Shown: positions 18,046 to 27,355 of the stretch, piece after piece
Layout of the letters: each line of letters opens with the position of its first letter
How positions within the stretch are numbered: position 1 is the first letter of the stretch
Assembly: GCF_001542855.1 (NCBI RefSeq)
Contig: NZ_LNBY01000016.1
Location: 62,001-126,000, forward strand
Direction of reading: 5' to 3'
Source of the DNA: Erythrobacter sp. AP23
GTDB taxonomy: Bacteria; Pseudomonadota; Alphaproteobacteria; Sphingomonadales; Sphingomonadaceae
Length of the DNA: 64,000 nucleotides
The notes under the pieces: model-generated
The model's input: the letters and a program-made list of their open reading frames with translations, nothing else
Told to the model about the DNA's origin: nothing
The model's database searches: none
Translations under genes and position numbers: made by a program

Positions 18046-18849
18046 ATGGCCTTCTTCGAGACCGATGACGGCGGCCACGTCTACTTCGAGCACCACCGCG
18101 GGGAAAAGATACCCGTCGTGCTGATCCACGGCTGGGGCATGTCCGGCGAGTATTGGGCATCCGCCGTCGAGGCGGTTCAAGCCGAAGGCTTCGGTGCCAT
18201 CGTCGTGGATCATCGCGGTTGCGGACGCTCGGACCGCGACTTTCCCGATATGTCGATCGATGCGATAGCCGCAGATGTCGCGGCGATTGTCCGGCAATGC
18301 GGAGTCAGCCGCATAGTACTCAACGGGTGGTCACTGGGTGCTGCGGTTGCCGTTGCTGCTGCCGATCTGCTGCGCGAACAGGTTGCGGGCATCATCCTCA
18401 CCTGCGGCGCGTCTCCCCGCTATGTTCAAGGGGAGGACTTCCCGCATGGCGGGACGGCCGAGGATGTCCTCGGTATCGGTGCCGCCATTACTTCCGACAG
18501 GCCCAACTTCTTCCGTACCCTTGCCGAAGGCGCGTGTGGCGAAGGGGCGAGCGAAGCGCTGATCGCCTGGGTCGAGCGAGGGTTTCTCGGTTCCGGGCCC
18601 AGAGCGAGTGAGACGCTTGCCGGCCTCGCTACGCTCGATCAGCGTGAATTGCTGTCGTCTTTCCCCTTCCCGATCCTGTGCATAGGCGGAGCGAAGGATA
18701 CGATTGCCGATCCGGCCATCGCCGGTTTCGCGGCCAAATGCGCCAGTAAGGGTACGCTGCTGACACTCGACACCGGCCATTCGCCCCAGCTCGAAGCTCC
18801 AACCTTGTACAATGACGCCCTGCTCGAATTTATGAGGAAGATAGCGTGA
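18046..18849 (+). CDS. Alpha/beta hydrolase (candidate lactonase/esterase)
   Basis: A 267-residue alpha/beta hydrolase. HGWG forms the oxyanion region (29-32), the nucleophile elbow GWSLG places Ser96, and the acid and base are in GGAKDTIAD and TGHSPQLEAP. It resembles cofactor-free hydrolases of ring-opening pathways. Next to a Baeyer-Villiger monooxygenase and an acyl-CoA ligase it is the best candidate for opening the lactone product. Its stop overlaps the following GTG start by four bases. Confidence 0.85.
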   Translation: MAFFETDDGGHVYFEHHRGEKIPVVLIHGWGMSGEYWASAVEAVQAEGFGAIVVDHRGCGRSDRDFPDMSIDAIAADVAAIVRQCGVSRIVLNGWSLGAAVAVAAADLLREQVAGIILTCGASPRYVQGEDFPHGGTAEDVLGIGAAITSDRPNFFRTLAEGACGEGASEALIAWVERGFLGSGPRASETLAGLATLDQRELLSSFPFPILCIGGAKDTIADPAIAGFAAKCASKGTLLTLDTGHSPQLEAPTLYNDALLEFMRKIA

Positions 18850-19991
18850 CATCTTCAACGATCGACGACCTTGCCGCGCTGCTCGCCCCTCTGCGCACGC
18901 CGTTCGAATGTAAGTCCCTCAAGGCAGGCAATCGGTACTGCATGGCACCGATGTCGCGCTACTTTGCACCGGGAGGCGTGCTGACCGAAGAGGGTGCGGA
19001 GTATTATCGCCGGCGCGCCGCAGCGGGCATCGGTACCGTCATCACGGAAGGGACGGGCGTTGCCATCGACCACTGCGTTGCGGCCGATACCGTGCCGATA
19101 TTTGACGGCGACAAAGCTCTCGCCGGCTGGGAGCGCGCGGTCGAAGCCGTGCATGCCGAAGGCGGCATGTTCGTGCCTCAGTTGTGGCACGTTGGCGGAT
19201 GCATCGATTTCAATTTCCCGGATTCGCCGCACGCACCGCTGGTAAGTCCGTCCGGTTTCGCCGGGCCGGACGTTGCCGGTGGCCGCGAAATGAGCGACGA
19301 GGATATCGCCGACACCGTGGCGGCATTCGCCAAATCGGCGCGTCATGCCAAGGACATGGGTTGTGACGCGATCGAGCTTCACGGCGCACATGGCTACCTC
19401 TTCGACCAGTTCTTCTGGGACAAGACCAACTTTCGCAAGGACCGGTACGGCGGCCCCGACATCTCGGACAGGACGACCTTCGCAGCCGAGGTCGTTGCGG
19501 CTTGCCGTGAGGCGGTGGGTGATGAATTTGCGATCATCCTACGCGTCTCCCAGTGGAAAACCTACGACTACGAAGTGAAGCTGGCGAACGATCCGGATGA
19601 AATGTATCGCTGGCTCGATCCCCTGGCCAGTGCCGGAGTCGACATTTTCCACGCGTCGCAACGACGGTTCTGGGAACCCGAGTTTACCGGCGACGACCGT
19701 AACTTCGGCGGATGGATCAAGGAAGTGACTGGGAAACCGGTCATTACAGTGGGATCGATCGGCATGAACCGAGACCTCATGGAGGATTTCGTCGAGGGTA
19801 CTTCCTCGCCAATGCTGAATCGCCTGCTCGACCTGATGAAAATGTTCGAAAGGGGCGATTTCGACCTTGTCGCGCTAGGTCGGGTCCTTCTTGCCGACCC
19901 CGACTGGCTGGAGAAAATCGAGGAGCGTCGGATAGATGAACTCACACCCTACGATCGCACAATCGCCCTGAAGCAATACGAGCATCCGTAG
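18846..19991 (+). CDS. Old Yellow Enzyme family NADH:flavin oxidoreductase
   Basis: A 381-residue single-domain (beta/alpha)8 FMN protein. The N-terminal block (RYCMAPMSRY), the substrate-binding HGAHGYL and the conserved RYGGPDISDR (active-site Tyr loop) are typical of enoate reductases. It should reduce the C=C of an alpha,beta-unsaturated ketone or acid with NAD(P)H. It lacks the C-terminal 4Fe-4S and FAD domains of dienoyl-CoA reductases. Start is GTG, coupled to the hydrolase. In the pathway it would saturate a cyclic enone before oxygen insertion. Confidence 0.87.
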   Translation: MTSSTIDDLAALLAPLRTPFECKSLKAGNRYCMAPMSRYFAPGGVLTEEGAEYYRRRAAAGIGTVITEGTGVAIDHCVAADTVPIFDGDKALAGWERAVEAVHAEGGMFVPQLWHVGGCIDFNFPDSPHAPLVSPSGFAGPDVAGGREMSDEDIADTVAAFAKSARHAKDMGCDAIELHGAHGYLFDQFFWDKTNFRKDRYGGPDISDRTTFAAEVVAACREAVGDEFAIILRVSQWKTYDYEVKLANDPDEMYRWLDPLASAGVDIFHASQRRFWEPEFTGDDRNFGGWIKEVTGKPVITVGSIGMNRDLMEDFVEGTSSPMLNRLLDLMKMFERGDFDLVALGRVLLADPDWLEKIEERRIDELTPYDRTIALKQYEHP

Positions 19992-20726
19992 CGGATCGGG
20001 ACATTCGCTTTCGATAGCCGATGGCTCGGAAGTGAACCCAGTTCGCCCCTCACCCGAACCTCGGCGCTCCAATTTGTGCGGCTGCGCGGCGCGGATACCC
20101 GGGTCAAGAATGTCTCTAGTCGGATCGGCACCCCAATGGCCCTTTCGGTGAGGGCGCATATCGAAGGCGAAATGCCTGCGAACGGCCCCCATGTTTCTGT
20201 CGAACCAGGAGTTCCGACGGGCAGCAGGCGCATTTGCAGTATGCTCTTGCACTCGGCCTCCAGCGCAGTGGGAAAACGCTGCGTGGACGCTGGGTGGAGA
20301 GGCCTCTCCGGTTGCCGATGACGCTTCACGTATCGCCGAACAGACACAGGCACCCCCCGCTTACGACGTTTCAGGCGTCGTTCTCTCAATATGGGAAGCG
20401 AACAACTCTATTAGCAGCACAGCACAGATTTTGGCGCGATCGAGCTGCCCGTTTTGGTATTGAGCGGTGCCGCAGATGGCATGTGGTCTCCGTGGGTAAG
20501 CGCCGTGCGCCCTTGATGGCTCACGCTCTGCACCGACACAGTCTTTATGCTTTTGCTCGGCTCAATCAGCGGGATAGCCTCTGGCTGGCCGCCCTGCTGA
20601 TCAGACGCGGGACTTTCCCAAGCAGGATTCGGGTCCGCCGTGGGCGACGTCTACTTCATCTGAGACCTGGCGCTGGCTAGCCATTCTCGGGACTCACATT
20701 TTGGCCGCGCGGATTTCGGGTGGCTC
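19992..20726. other. Gene-free stretch with possible decayed coding fragments
   Basis: About 735 bases with no intact gene. Short plus-strand pieces look like remains of proteins: LSNQEFRRAAGAFA near 20195 resembles the start of flavin-reductase-like proteins, and IELPVLVLSGAADG near 20445 resembles the strand before the acid residue of an alpha/beta hydrolase. They are in different frames with stops between them. I take this as degraded DNA next to the catabolic island rather than a functional locus. Confidence 0.4.
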
Positions 20727-22217
20727 TTACTCGGCAAGCTGGTGGGCCGTGCGCTCCGCGATCTCCCGTGCTGCTGCCTGATCGGATGCGAGAACCAGGC
20801 AATCCAGACGGCCAATCGCGAACTGACCGGGCGTTAAGATGACCAGGCCCTCCTTCTGGCCGGTGCGGAAGAGCAGTCTATCGCAGCGAGAGAGAACCTC
20901 GGCCAGATTGAGACCGATCAAGCCTTCGTCGCGATGGCTGAAGACGAGAAATCCGCGCCCCCGCCAGTCTCCCATGAGACGGTTTGCCAGCGTCATCGGT
21001 AACGACATTCCTCCCCATCGGCCATTGCATTCGACCCAATGCAGCTTCGCGGTCGTCTCGTCTTCTCCAATCACCACTGCATCGAAGCTGCAGCGTCCAA
21101 AAAACCCAAGACTTTGGAACAGAGTGGCAAGACACGCCGCCTCGTGGGCGAGTTTTGTCTGCAGCGCATAGCCGAACTCGCTTGGCATTCCGCCGATGAA
21201 ACGCGCTGCGCTGCCGCTGGTCGCCTGATCGAAAACCGCTTCGACGATGGGCGGGCCATCGGCGACGTGCGGAATCCACGATTGCACCGAAGGACTGCCG
21301 AGCAGTGGTCCTTCCCATGCCGTCAATTGTAGCGGGAACGGGTTGCGCCATCCTCGTTGCGCCATGAGATCCCGCAGACGCCCGGCGACGACGCTCGGGG
21401 AAAGGCCGGCATAGTCCTCGCTCGCCAACACCATATTTCCCAGCGACGCGGCGCTATGGGATAGCTTTAGACCGATAGCGCGATGCTGCATCATGAAACG
21501 TCGCATATGGCCGACAAGCGCCGCCATTCCATAGACGGAGCGATTTTCCGGAACGGCTGCCTTGCCTAGCAACCGCGCGGCCCAGCGCGCGAACCACAGC
21601 TTGTCATTTACCGCGCGAACCAGCTGTGGGTTGGGCCCGGCGACGAACACCGGAACGCCCGCGCGGTAGCCGATTTCGGCTGCGAGCAGCCAGATCGCGC
21701 CGGTCGTCATATACGGCACGAGATTGAGCGCACCCGCCCTGCTGGCCGATGCTGCCGCGGCCTCGAGAAGCGTCCCGTCGGCGATACAGGCTCGCGCGAG
21801 CGACTGGATTGGATCGGCAATCGGAGGGGCGATAACTCTGAAACTGCCAAGTCCCAATACGTCGCGGCAATAGGCTTCGAAAGCGGGCTCCCGCTCGCCA
21901 TAGACCGCGAGCAGATCGCCATCGCCTGCCAGCAGTGCCGCGCGATAGCTCAAGTGCTGGTCCGCACCGTGCTCATGCGCCAGCTGGATGCCGCTATGAT
22001 CCTCGATCAGCAACGACGGCGCGTCGACGAGACCCTGGCGGCAGTGCGGGCCGAACGGCGGCAGCCGGTCAAGGCGGGGTCGCTCGAGCAGGATATGGTG
22101 GGCGACATCTGCGATGCGCGCCTTCTCGTTCGAGTCGATTTTCGGCTCATAATCGCTGCGAAAGGTCAGTCCGGCTGCGCCCGCCGGCGGATTTTGGGAT
22201 ATGTCGGCGGCATTCAT
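20727..22217 (-). CDS. ATP-grasp/pre-ATP-grasp domain protein
   Basis: A 496-residue protein. The C-terminal half carries an ATP-grasp-like block with the Mg/ATP-ligand stretch VECNGRWGGMSLP, and an upstream strand FGRCSFDAVVIG; the N-terminal half looks like a pre-ATP-grasp domain. Such proteins form carbon-nitrogen or carbon-sulfur bonds by acyl-phosphate chemistry; the substrate is unknown. The long frame extends upstream, but ATG at 22217 overlaps the hemerythrin stop by four bases and is the better start. It is coupled with a hemerythrin and faces a class II glutamine amidotransferase 500 bases away. Confidence 0.72.
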   Translation of the reverse strand: MNAADISQNPPAGAAGLTFRSDYEPKIDSNEKARIADVAHHILLERPRLDRLPPFGPHCRQGLVDAPSLLIEDHSGIQLAHEHGADQHLSYRAALLAGDGDLLAVYGEREPAFEAYCRDVLGLGSFRVIAPPIADPIQSLARACIADGTLLEAAAASASRAGALNLVPYMTTGAIWLLAAEIGYRAGVPVFVAGPNPQLVRAVNDKLWFARWAARLLGKAAVPENRSVYGMAALVGHMRRFMMQHRAIGLKLSHSAASLGNMVLASEDYAGLSPSVVAGRLRDLMAQRGWRNPFPLQLTAWEGPLLGSPSVQSWIPHVADGPPIVEAVFDQATSGSAARFIGGMPSEFGYALQTKLAHEAACLATLFQSLGFFGRCSFDAVVIGEDETTAKLHWVECNGRWGGMSLPMTLANRLMGDWRGRGFLVFSHRDEGLIGLNLAEVLSRCDRLLFRTGQKEGLVILTPGQFAIGRLDCLVLASDQAAAREIAERTAHQLAE

Positions 22218-22705
22218 CCCGCCGTCCGGTCGGGCACCAGCGCCGTCCAGCGTGGGGCCTGTTCGCGCAGGTCCCTGAGCGCAGCGAGGAGTTCTGCCTG
22301 GCGCTCGCGAGGTATTCGGCCAAGCGCGCCGAAATGCTCCCCGCATTCGTCAGTGTGAACCTGCATGGTTTCGATCTGCGCCAAAAGTTCGGCGCGTTCC
22401 GCCGCGCTCAATTCCTGGCCCGGGCCGATGCCTCCCAGTCTGACGATGGCCGCGAGCCCGCGTGCGTGCTCGTCCTCGAAGCGGTCCACTTCCTGGGCGC
22501 CGATGAGCTTGCGTAGCTCGGGATAGAAGTGACTTTGCTCAAAGGCGATATGCGCGCCTGCGGCCAGATCGAGCCGCCGGGCAGCATCCGCCGCATCTTC
22601 ATCCCGCGCGCTGCGCAGCGCGGTCGCAATATCGTGCAAACCATGCCCGAGCACTTCGTGGTCGTGGCGAAAATCGTCGAACAGTTCGCGCACCGGATCG
22701 GTCAT
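22214..22705 (-). CDS. Hemerythrin HHE-domain protein
   Basis: A 163-residue four-helix protein with the hemerythrin-like metal ligands His15 (FRHDHEVLGHGL), His52 (GAHIAFEQSHFYPEL), a second-half HARGLA and HTDECGEHF. A di-iron site that binds O2 or NO, or senses redox state, is expected. It is the first gene of a two-gene unit with the ATP-grasp protein and is divergent from the amidotransferase gene with only 62 bases between them. Confidence 0.85.
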   Translation of the reverse strand: MTDPVRELFDDFRHDHEVLGHGLHDIATALRSARDEDAADAARRLDLAAGAHIAFEQSHFYPELRKLIGAQEVDRFEDEHARGLAAIVRLGGIGPGQELSAAERAELLAQIETMQVHTDECGEHFGALGRIPRERQAELLAALRDLREQAPRWTALVPDRTAG

Positions 22706-22767
22706 GGCGTGTATCTCCGGGATATTGCGGATGGCGGGGATGCAGACCTTCGCAGAGGAGGCAGATC

Positions 22768-23592
22768 ATGTGCCGCCTCTACGGATTTCATGCCACCGAA
22801 CCGACCAAGGTCGAATGCACCCTGGTGCATGCGCAAAACGCGCTGATGGTTCAGAGCCGGGCTGACAGATCGGGCAAGAGCCATGCCAATGGCTGGGGCG
22901 TCGCGACCTTCGAGAATGGGCACCCCCAGATCGAAAAGCAGGCCTGGGCAGCCTATCATGGCGAACACTTCCAGCGCATGGCGGCGCGGATATACTCGAA
23001 ACAGGTGCTTGCCCATGTCCGGCGTGCGACGGTCGGCGAGCCGGATGTTGCCAACACCCATCCCTTCGCGGACGACGGCTGGGCGTTTGCGCATAACGGC
23101 ACGGTGCCCAATTTTACGAAGCTTCGTCCGTTGCTGATCGATCGGCTTCCCAAGTCGCGCCATGCGCTGATCGCCGGCGAGACCGACAGCGAGCATGTCT
23201 TCCACCTGATCCGAGCGTGGCAGGTCGCGGAGCCCGAGCGTTCCACTTTCGAGATCGTTCGCGACGTCGTCGGCTGGATCGTCGCGCGGAGCGTCGAAAT
23301 CGATCCCGATGCCCGGATCGGCCTCAACATCATGCTCACCAACGGACGCGAGATGGTCGGTACCCGATATGGCCGACCGCTCCAATTCGTTGAGCGCGAC
23401 GGAGTCCATGACTGCGAGATCTGCGGCTTCCCCCATATCCACCACGATCCGCGTACCGACTACCGCGCGATCGTGCTTGCCTCTGAACCGATCAGCCACG
23501 AGGTTTGGCGCGACGTTCCCGATCGCAGCATCTACCGCGTCGGCCCGGATTGCCGGATTTCGATCGAAATGCTCGATTTGGAGCGAGTTTGA
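22768..23592 (+). CDS. Class II glutamine amidotransferase (YafJ-like)
   Basis: A 274-residue Ntn-type glutaminase. Cys2 after the initiator Met is the nucleophile (MCRLYGFHA), and the glutamine-site blocks RRATVG, NTHPF and AHNGTVPNF are present. No synthase domain is attached, so ammonia must go to a separate partner; the ATP-grasp protein encoded opposite is a candidate. A very strong GAGGAGG site precedes the ATG. Its physiological product is not established for this family. Confidence 0.85.
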   Translation: MCRLYGFHATEPTKVECTLVHAQNALMVQSRADRSGKSHANGWGVATFENGHPQIEKQAWAAYHGEHFQRMAARIYSKQVLAHVRRATVGEPDVANTHPFADDGWAFAHNGTVPNFTKLRPLLIDRLPKSRHALIAGETDSEHVFHLIRAWQVAEPERSTFEIVRDVVGWIVARSVEIDPDARIGLNIMLTNGREMVGTRYGRPLQFVERDGVHDCEICGFPHIHHDPRTDYRAIVLASEPISHEVWRDVPDRSIYRVGPDCRISIEMLDLERV

Positions 23593-23633
23593 ACGCGACT
23601 CGGCCATTCTCTCGCAAGCGATAGGTCAGGCAG

Positions 23634-23653
23634 CTACCTAGCTCACTAGGTAG
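23634..23653. promoter_or_regulatory. Perfect inverted repeat CTACCTAG-CTCA-CTAGGTAG
   Basis: Two exact eight-base arms with a four-base centre lie between the amidotransferase stop and the protease-like gene. It has no following T tract, so an operator is as likely as a terminator. Its CCTAG/CTAGG core also occurs in the palindrome at 48531. Confidence 0.55.
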
Positions 23654-23782
23654 ACTCCCTCAGGCAGCGCCAGTTGCTGAAACATGCGGCGGGAGGCCTC
23701 GGACATTTACGGATAGGCACCCGACCGTTCGCCAGCGACGGCATATTACGATCACCACGATCGCTCACGGGATGAGTTTCAG

Positions 23783-24892
23783 GTGCCCCATTCGTTTGCC
23801 ATCGGTTCAATTGCGGAGACAGCCATCCGGCTCCACTGGAGCTTCATTCTCTTTTTCACGCTTCTTTGCCTGGCGGTGTTCTTCGCGAGCGGCGCAACGG
23901 CGGCACTTACGGCCGCGATTTTCTTGTGCCTGATATTTTCCTGTATCGTGCTGCACGAATTCGGCCAAATACGAGTGGCGCGGCTTTTTGGCGTGCATAC
24001 GCCCGAAGTTATGCTGCTGCCGATCGGGGGGCTTGCCAAGCTCCAGCGCATCCCGAATGAGCCGCAGCAAGAGCTCGCCATCGCGGTGGCCGGTCCGGCG
24101 GTGAATTTCGTGCTGTTCGGCATTCTCTCGCTGGTGCTCGGCCGGTGGCCGGAACTCGATGCATTGGCCGGGCTTGCCGAAGGCGAATTCAACCTGGTCG
24201 AGCAGCTGGCGCTGTTCAATCTGGTGGTCGGACTTTTCAATCTGCTGCCCGCTTTCCCGATGGATGGCGGACGGATATTGCGTGCTGTGCTGACTTTCGT
24301 GATTGCGCGGCACAAGGCGACCAGAATCGCCGCATGGGTCGGCCAGGGAGTTGCCATTGCGCTAGCCCTGCTGGGACTGATGAGCGCAAATTTCGTCCTG
24401 CTGGCGATCGGAATATTCATCTTCTTCGCCGCCCGGTCCGAGGCGAAAGTCGATATGGTTCGCCACGCGATCGGCGGAACGCCGGTGGCGGCCGTGATGA
24501 TCACCGATCAGCCCCGCCTTGGCGCATTCGATCCCGTGCTCACTGCCGCCGAAGCACTTGTGCATTCGGATTCGACCGAATTCCCGGTTGTAGATGACGA
24601 AACTCGCCTTCTCGGGGTGGTCCTGCATCGCGAATTGATCGACGCGCTTGCGAAGGTGGGGCCGGCAGCGACAATAGGCACTGTGATGCGAAGGGACATT
24701 CCCACACTGGTTCTTTACGACAGGGCCGAAAGCGCAGTGGAGCACCTGCAGAACGGCGCGCCTGCGGTGGCCGTCGTCGATTCCTCCGGGCGCTACTTGG
24801 GGCTGGTCAACTGGCCCAACCTGCTCGAGAAGATGGCGCTCGAAAGTGCTCTTACCGGGCACCGCAAGGCGAGTCGTGCCGGGCCTATTTGA
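23783..24892 (+). CDS. Site-2 protease-like membrane protein with CBS domains and altered zinc motif
   Basis: A 369-residue M50-family protein with six or so transmembrane segments (about 15-210), then two CBS motifs (about 235-350). The expected HExxH motif reads HEFGQ (His58, Glu59, Gln62): the second zinc-ligand His is changed to Gln by a CAA codon. The third ligand region is normal (LLPAFPMDGGR, Asp161). A pseudoprotease or changed metal site is therefore possible. CBS domains usually bind adenylates and tune the partner domain. Start is GTG. A PRPP synthetase follows after 117 bases. Confidence 0.87.
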   Translation: MPHSFAIGSIAETAIRLHWSFILFFTLLCLAVFFASGATAALTAAIFLCLIFSCIVLHEFGQIRVARLFGVHTPEVMLLPIGGLAKLQRIPNEPQQELAIAVAGPAVNFVLFGILSLVLGRWPELDALAGLAEGEFNLVEQLALFNLVVGLFNLLPAFPMDGGRILRAVLTFVIARHKATRIAAWVGQGVAIALALLGLMSANFVLLAIGIFIFFAARSEAKVDMVRHAIGGTPVAAVMITDQPRLGAFDPVLTAAEALVHSDSTEFPVVDDETRLLGVVLHRELIDALAKVGPAATIGTVMRRDIPTLVLYDRAESAVEHLQNGAPAVAVVDSSGRYLGLVNWPNLLEKMALESALTGHRKASRAGPI

Positions 24893-25009
24893 TCTGCTCG
24901 CTCCGCCTGCCGGTCAGCCTGTGACCAGGGTTGCGTACTATTCCCGATGGTGCCGTCGCGGTTGTCGGACCAAGCTACCCCATCCCACTATGCAAACGAT
25001 GAAAAAGCC

Positions 25010-25999
25010 ATGCGAGACGACCCCATTCTCTTCGCACTCAACTCAAGCGAGGCCTTTGGCGAGGGCATCGCTCGGGGCCTTGGGATACCGCTTGCAGCGC
25101 ATGAGGAGCGCGAATTCGAGGGCGGCGAGCACAAGGCGCGGCCCCTCGCCGAGGTCGGCGGGCGCGAGGTCTATATTGTGCACAGCCTGCACGGCGAACC
25201 GGGGGCGAGCGCCAACGACAAGCTCATCCGACTACTGTTCTTCATAGGCGCCTTGAAGGATGCAGGCGCAGCCCGAGTGACCGCCATCGTGCCCTATCTT
25301 GCCTATAGCCGGAAGGATCGCCGGACCAAACCGCGCGATCCGGTCAGCTCGCGCTACGTCGCAGGATTGTTCGAGAGCCTGGGCACCGATCGCATCCTTA
25401 CGATAGAGGCGCACAATATCAGCGCTTTCGAGAACGCCTTTCGCACCTGCCGTCCCGAACATCTTGCTCTCGCGCGTCTGTTTGCCCGCCATCTCGTAAC
25501 CCGCCTTGGCGACGGTCCGGTGGCCGTCGTCTCACCCGATGCTGGCGGCAACAAGCGAGCCGAATTATTGCGCCACGAGCTCGAAGCTTCCCTTGGCCGG
25601 CCGATCGGGAAGGCGATCATGGACAAGCACCGCAGCAAAGGCGTTGTCTCGGGCCACTATTTCGCAGGAGACGTTGCCGGAGCGGTCGCAATCATCGTCG
25701 ATGACCTCATCAGCAGCGGCGGCACGATCCTGCGCGCTTGCAAGGCCGCCCGCGCGGCCGGCGCGGCCGATGTCTTGGCGATTGCCGCGCATGGGATGTT
25801 CACCCTCGATTCGCCGCTCTTTTCCGACGAGCAGGGCCCCGACACCGTGATCGTGACCGACACTATCCCGCTCGCCTCCCAGCTTGCCGACGAAGCGCGA
25901 GCCAAGATCGAAGTGCTCGAGGCGGCCCCGCTGGTGGCCAGCGTGATCGAACGGCTCCACTCGGGCGAGCCGGTGAGCGAATTGCTGCCTTACGACTGA
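25010..25999 (+). CDS. prs: Ribose-phosphate pyrophosphokinase (PRPP synthetase)
   Basis: A 329-residue PRPP synthetase-family protein. It contains the paired phosphoribosyltransferase-type domains, SPDAGGNKRAE in the flexible catalytic region, and the PRPP loop DDLISSGGT. It should transfer pyrophosphate from ATP to ribose 5-phosphate. The sequence differs from a housekeeping Prs (for example KHRSKGVVSGHYF in place of the usual KRR block), so this is likely a specialised second copy. The frame extends upstream but ATG at 25010 gives a normal length. It belongs to the stress-type block by context. Confidence 0.85.
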   Translation: MRDDPILFALNSSEAFGEGIARGLGIPLAAHEEREFEGGEHKARPLAEVGGREVYIVHSLHGEPGASANDKLIRLLFFIGALKDAGAARVTAIVPYLAYSRKDRRTKPRDPVSSRYVAGLFESLGTDRILTIEAHNISAFENAFRTCRPEHLALARLFARHLVTRLGDGPVAVVSPDAGGNKRAELLRHELEASLGRPIGKAIMDKHRSKGVVSGHYFAGDVAGAVAIIVDDLISSGGTILRACKAARAAGAADVLAIAAHGMFTLDSPLFSDEQGPDTVIVTDTIPLASQLADEARAKIEVLEAAPLVASVIERLHSGEPVSELLPYD

Positions 26000-26004
26000 C
26001 GGAT

Positions 26005-27129
26005 TTAAGCGTGGCTGGCCTCGGGCAGATTCGCTGCCGCCATGCGCAGATAGCTGCGCGCCCGGCGCGGCCAGCGTTCGGGCGTGCGCGGGGCCTCGTC
26101 GCGCAGGTGATCGATCGAAAGCCGTGCGCGCAACGATGCTCGGTAGCAACGGTAGAAGCGCAGCAGGCGCTGCGGTGGCCGGTCATCGAGTTCGCACGAC
26201 AGCAGATCCACGAGTGCCGGTGCAATCCACGGCGCACCCAGCATGGCGCATTCCATCCCGAGAAAGGCAATCTCGTCGAAGGGATCGCACCACCTCAGCC
26301 GCTCGTCGAATTCCAGCCGGTCTATCAGTAGTACCGGAGGCCCGGGATAGACATGTTCGGGTTTCAGATCGCCATGACCATCGACGATCCGACCTTCCCC
26401 CACACGAGATGCGATAAGGCCCTCATCGCATTCCATGAACCGCTTGAGAGCCGCAAGCGGTGGATCGACCAACTCCGTGGGCAGGTCGAAGATCGGGTCG
26501 GTCAAGCTTGCTGCGACATGCCCGATCCGTTGGTTCCACCTGTCGATCATCTGGTCGCACGAGATCGCGGGCCGGCGCTGCTCGCGGTAGAAGCGGCCAA
26601 GGGCCTTGCATACCGGCTCGAGATCGGAAGGATGCACCGCATCGCGGGCGATCAGGCGATCGAGCGCCTGATCTTCATCAAGCCGTCGCAGCACTACAAG
26701 CCAATCGACAGGCGTCCCCGGACCACCCAGGTTGAGCGTGCCGTTGTCGCTGCGCGCGACCGGGGTGACCCTAAGATAGACGCCCGGCGCGAGAATCTGG
26801 TTGATCCTGAGTTCCGCCTCGCAACTCCTCCGACGCTCCTCGAGCGGCCGGAAATCGAGCCCGCTCAGCTTCACCGGCCGTTTGAGCTTGTAGACCTCTT
26901 GCCCGGCGAGGAAGACCAGCGACATGTGCGTTTCCTTGATCTCGACCTGGGCCAGGCCGGGATCGTAGGTCTGCGGGTTTGCGAGCAAGTCGACCACTTC
27001 TGCAAGGTGGGCTGCGGCCAGGCCGCCAGCGATCTCGGCGCGTGCGACGATATGCGACAATGCGTCCGGGCGTTTCTGCTCCTGCGCCCTGCAAACGACT
27101 ACATCGGCGGGCGGCCGTTGGTCGACCAT
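26005..27129 (-). CDS. APH-family kinase of the COG2187 type
   Basis: A 374-residue protein of the uncharacterised aminoglycoside-phosphotransferase-like family often found with stress genes. Conserved parts are EIKETHMSLVFLAG, VYKLKRPVKLSGLDF, the kinase loop HGDLKPEHVY and LIDRLEFDERLRWCDPFDEIAFL. HGD and the later Asp residues are intact, so phosphotransfer is plausible; the substrate is unknown. ATG at 27129 is chosen because earlier codons are low-quality. It ends five bases from the convergent prs gene. Confidence 0.8.
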   Translation of the reverse strand: MVDQRPPADVVVCRAQEQKRPDALSHIVARAEIAGGLAAAHLAEVVDLLANPQTYDPGLAQVEIKETHMSLVFLAGQEVYKLKRPVKLSGLDFRPLEERRRSCEAELRINQILAPGVYLRVTPVARSDNGTLNLGGPGTPVDWLVVLRRLDEDQALDRLIARDAVHPSDLEPVCKALGRFYREQRRPAISCDQMIDRWNQRIGHVAASLTDPIFDLPTELVDPPLAALKRFMECDEGLIASRVGEGRIVDGHGDLKPEHVYPGPPVLLIDRLEFDERLRWCDPFDEIAFLGMECAMLGAPWIAPALVDLLSCELDDRPPQRLLRFYRCYRASLRARLSIDHLRDEAPRTPERWPRRARSYLRMAAANLPEASHA

Positions 27130-27355
27130 GGTACTTCGACTCTTTGACAAAGCTGGCACAATCCTCGCGCAAGCCAATCGTTCAAGCGTCAAACTCTAGG
27201 ACGCGCCTACCTGCCCGACAGTACGCAAATGACCGGGTGTGGCGGGCAATCGGCCACCTCCAGCGCCTGGCGCCCCGGAACATCCCGTAATTACTCATCA
27301 GCTGGGAGCGCACATCATTCGCACCGGTGCAGCAAACCTGTATGGGGAGAGGCCA

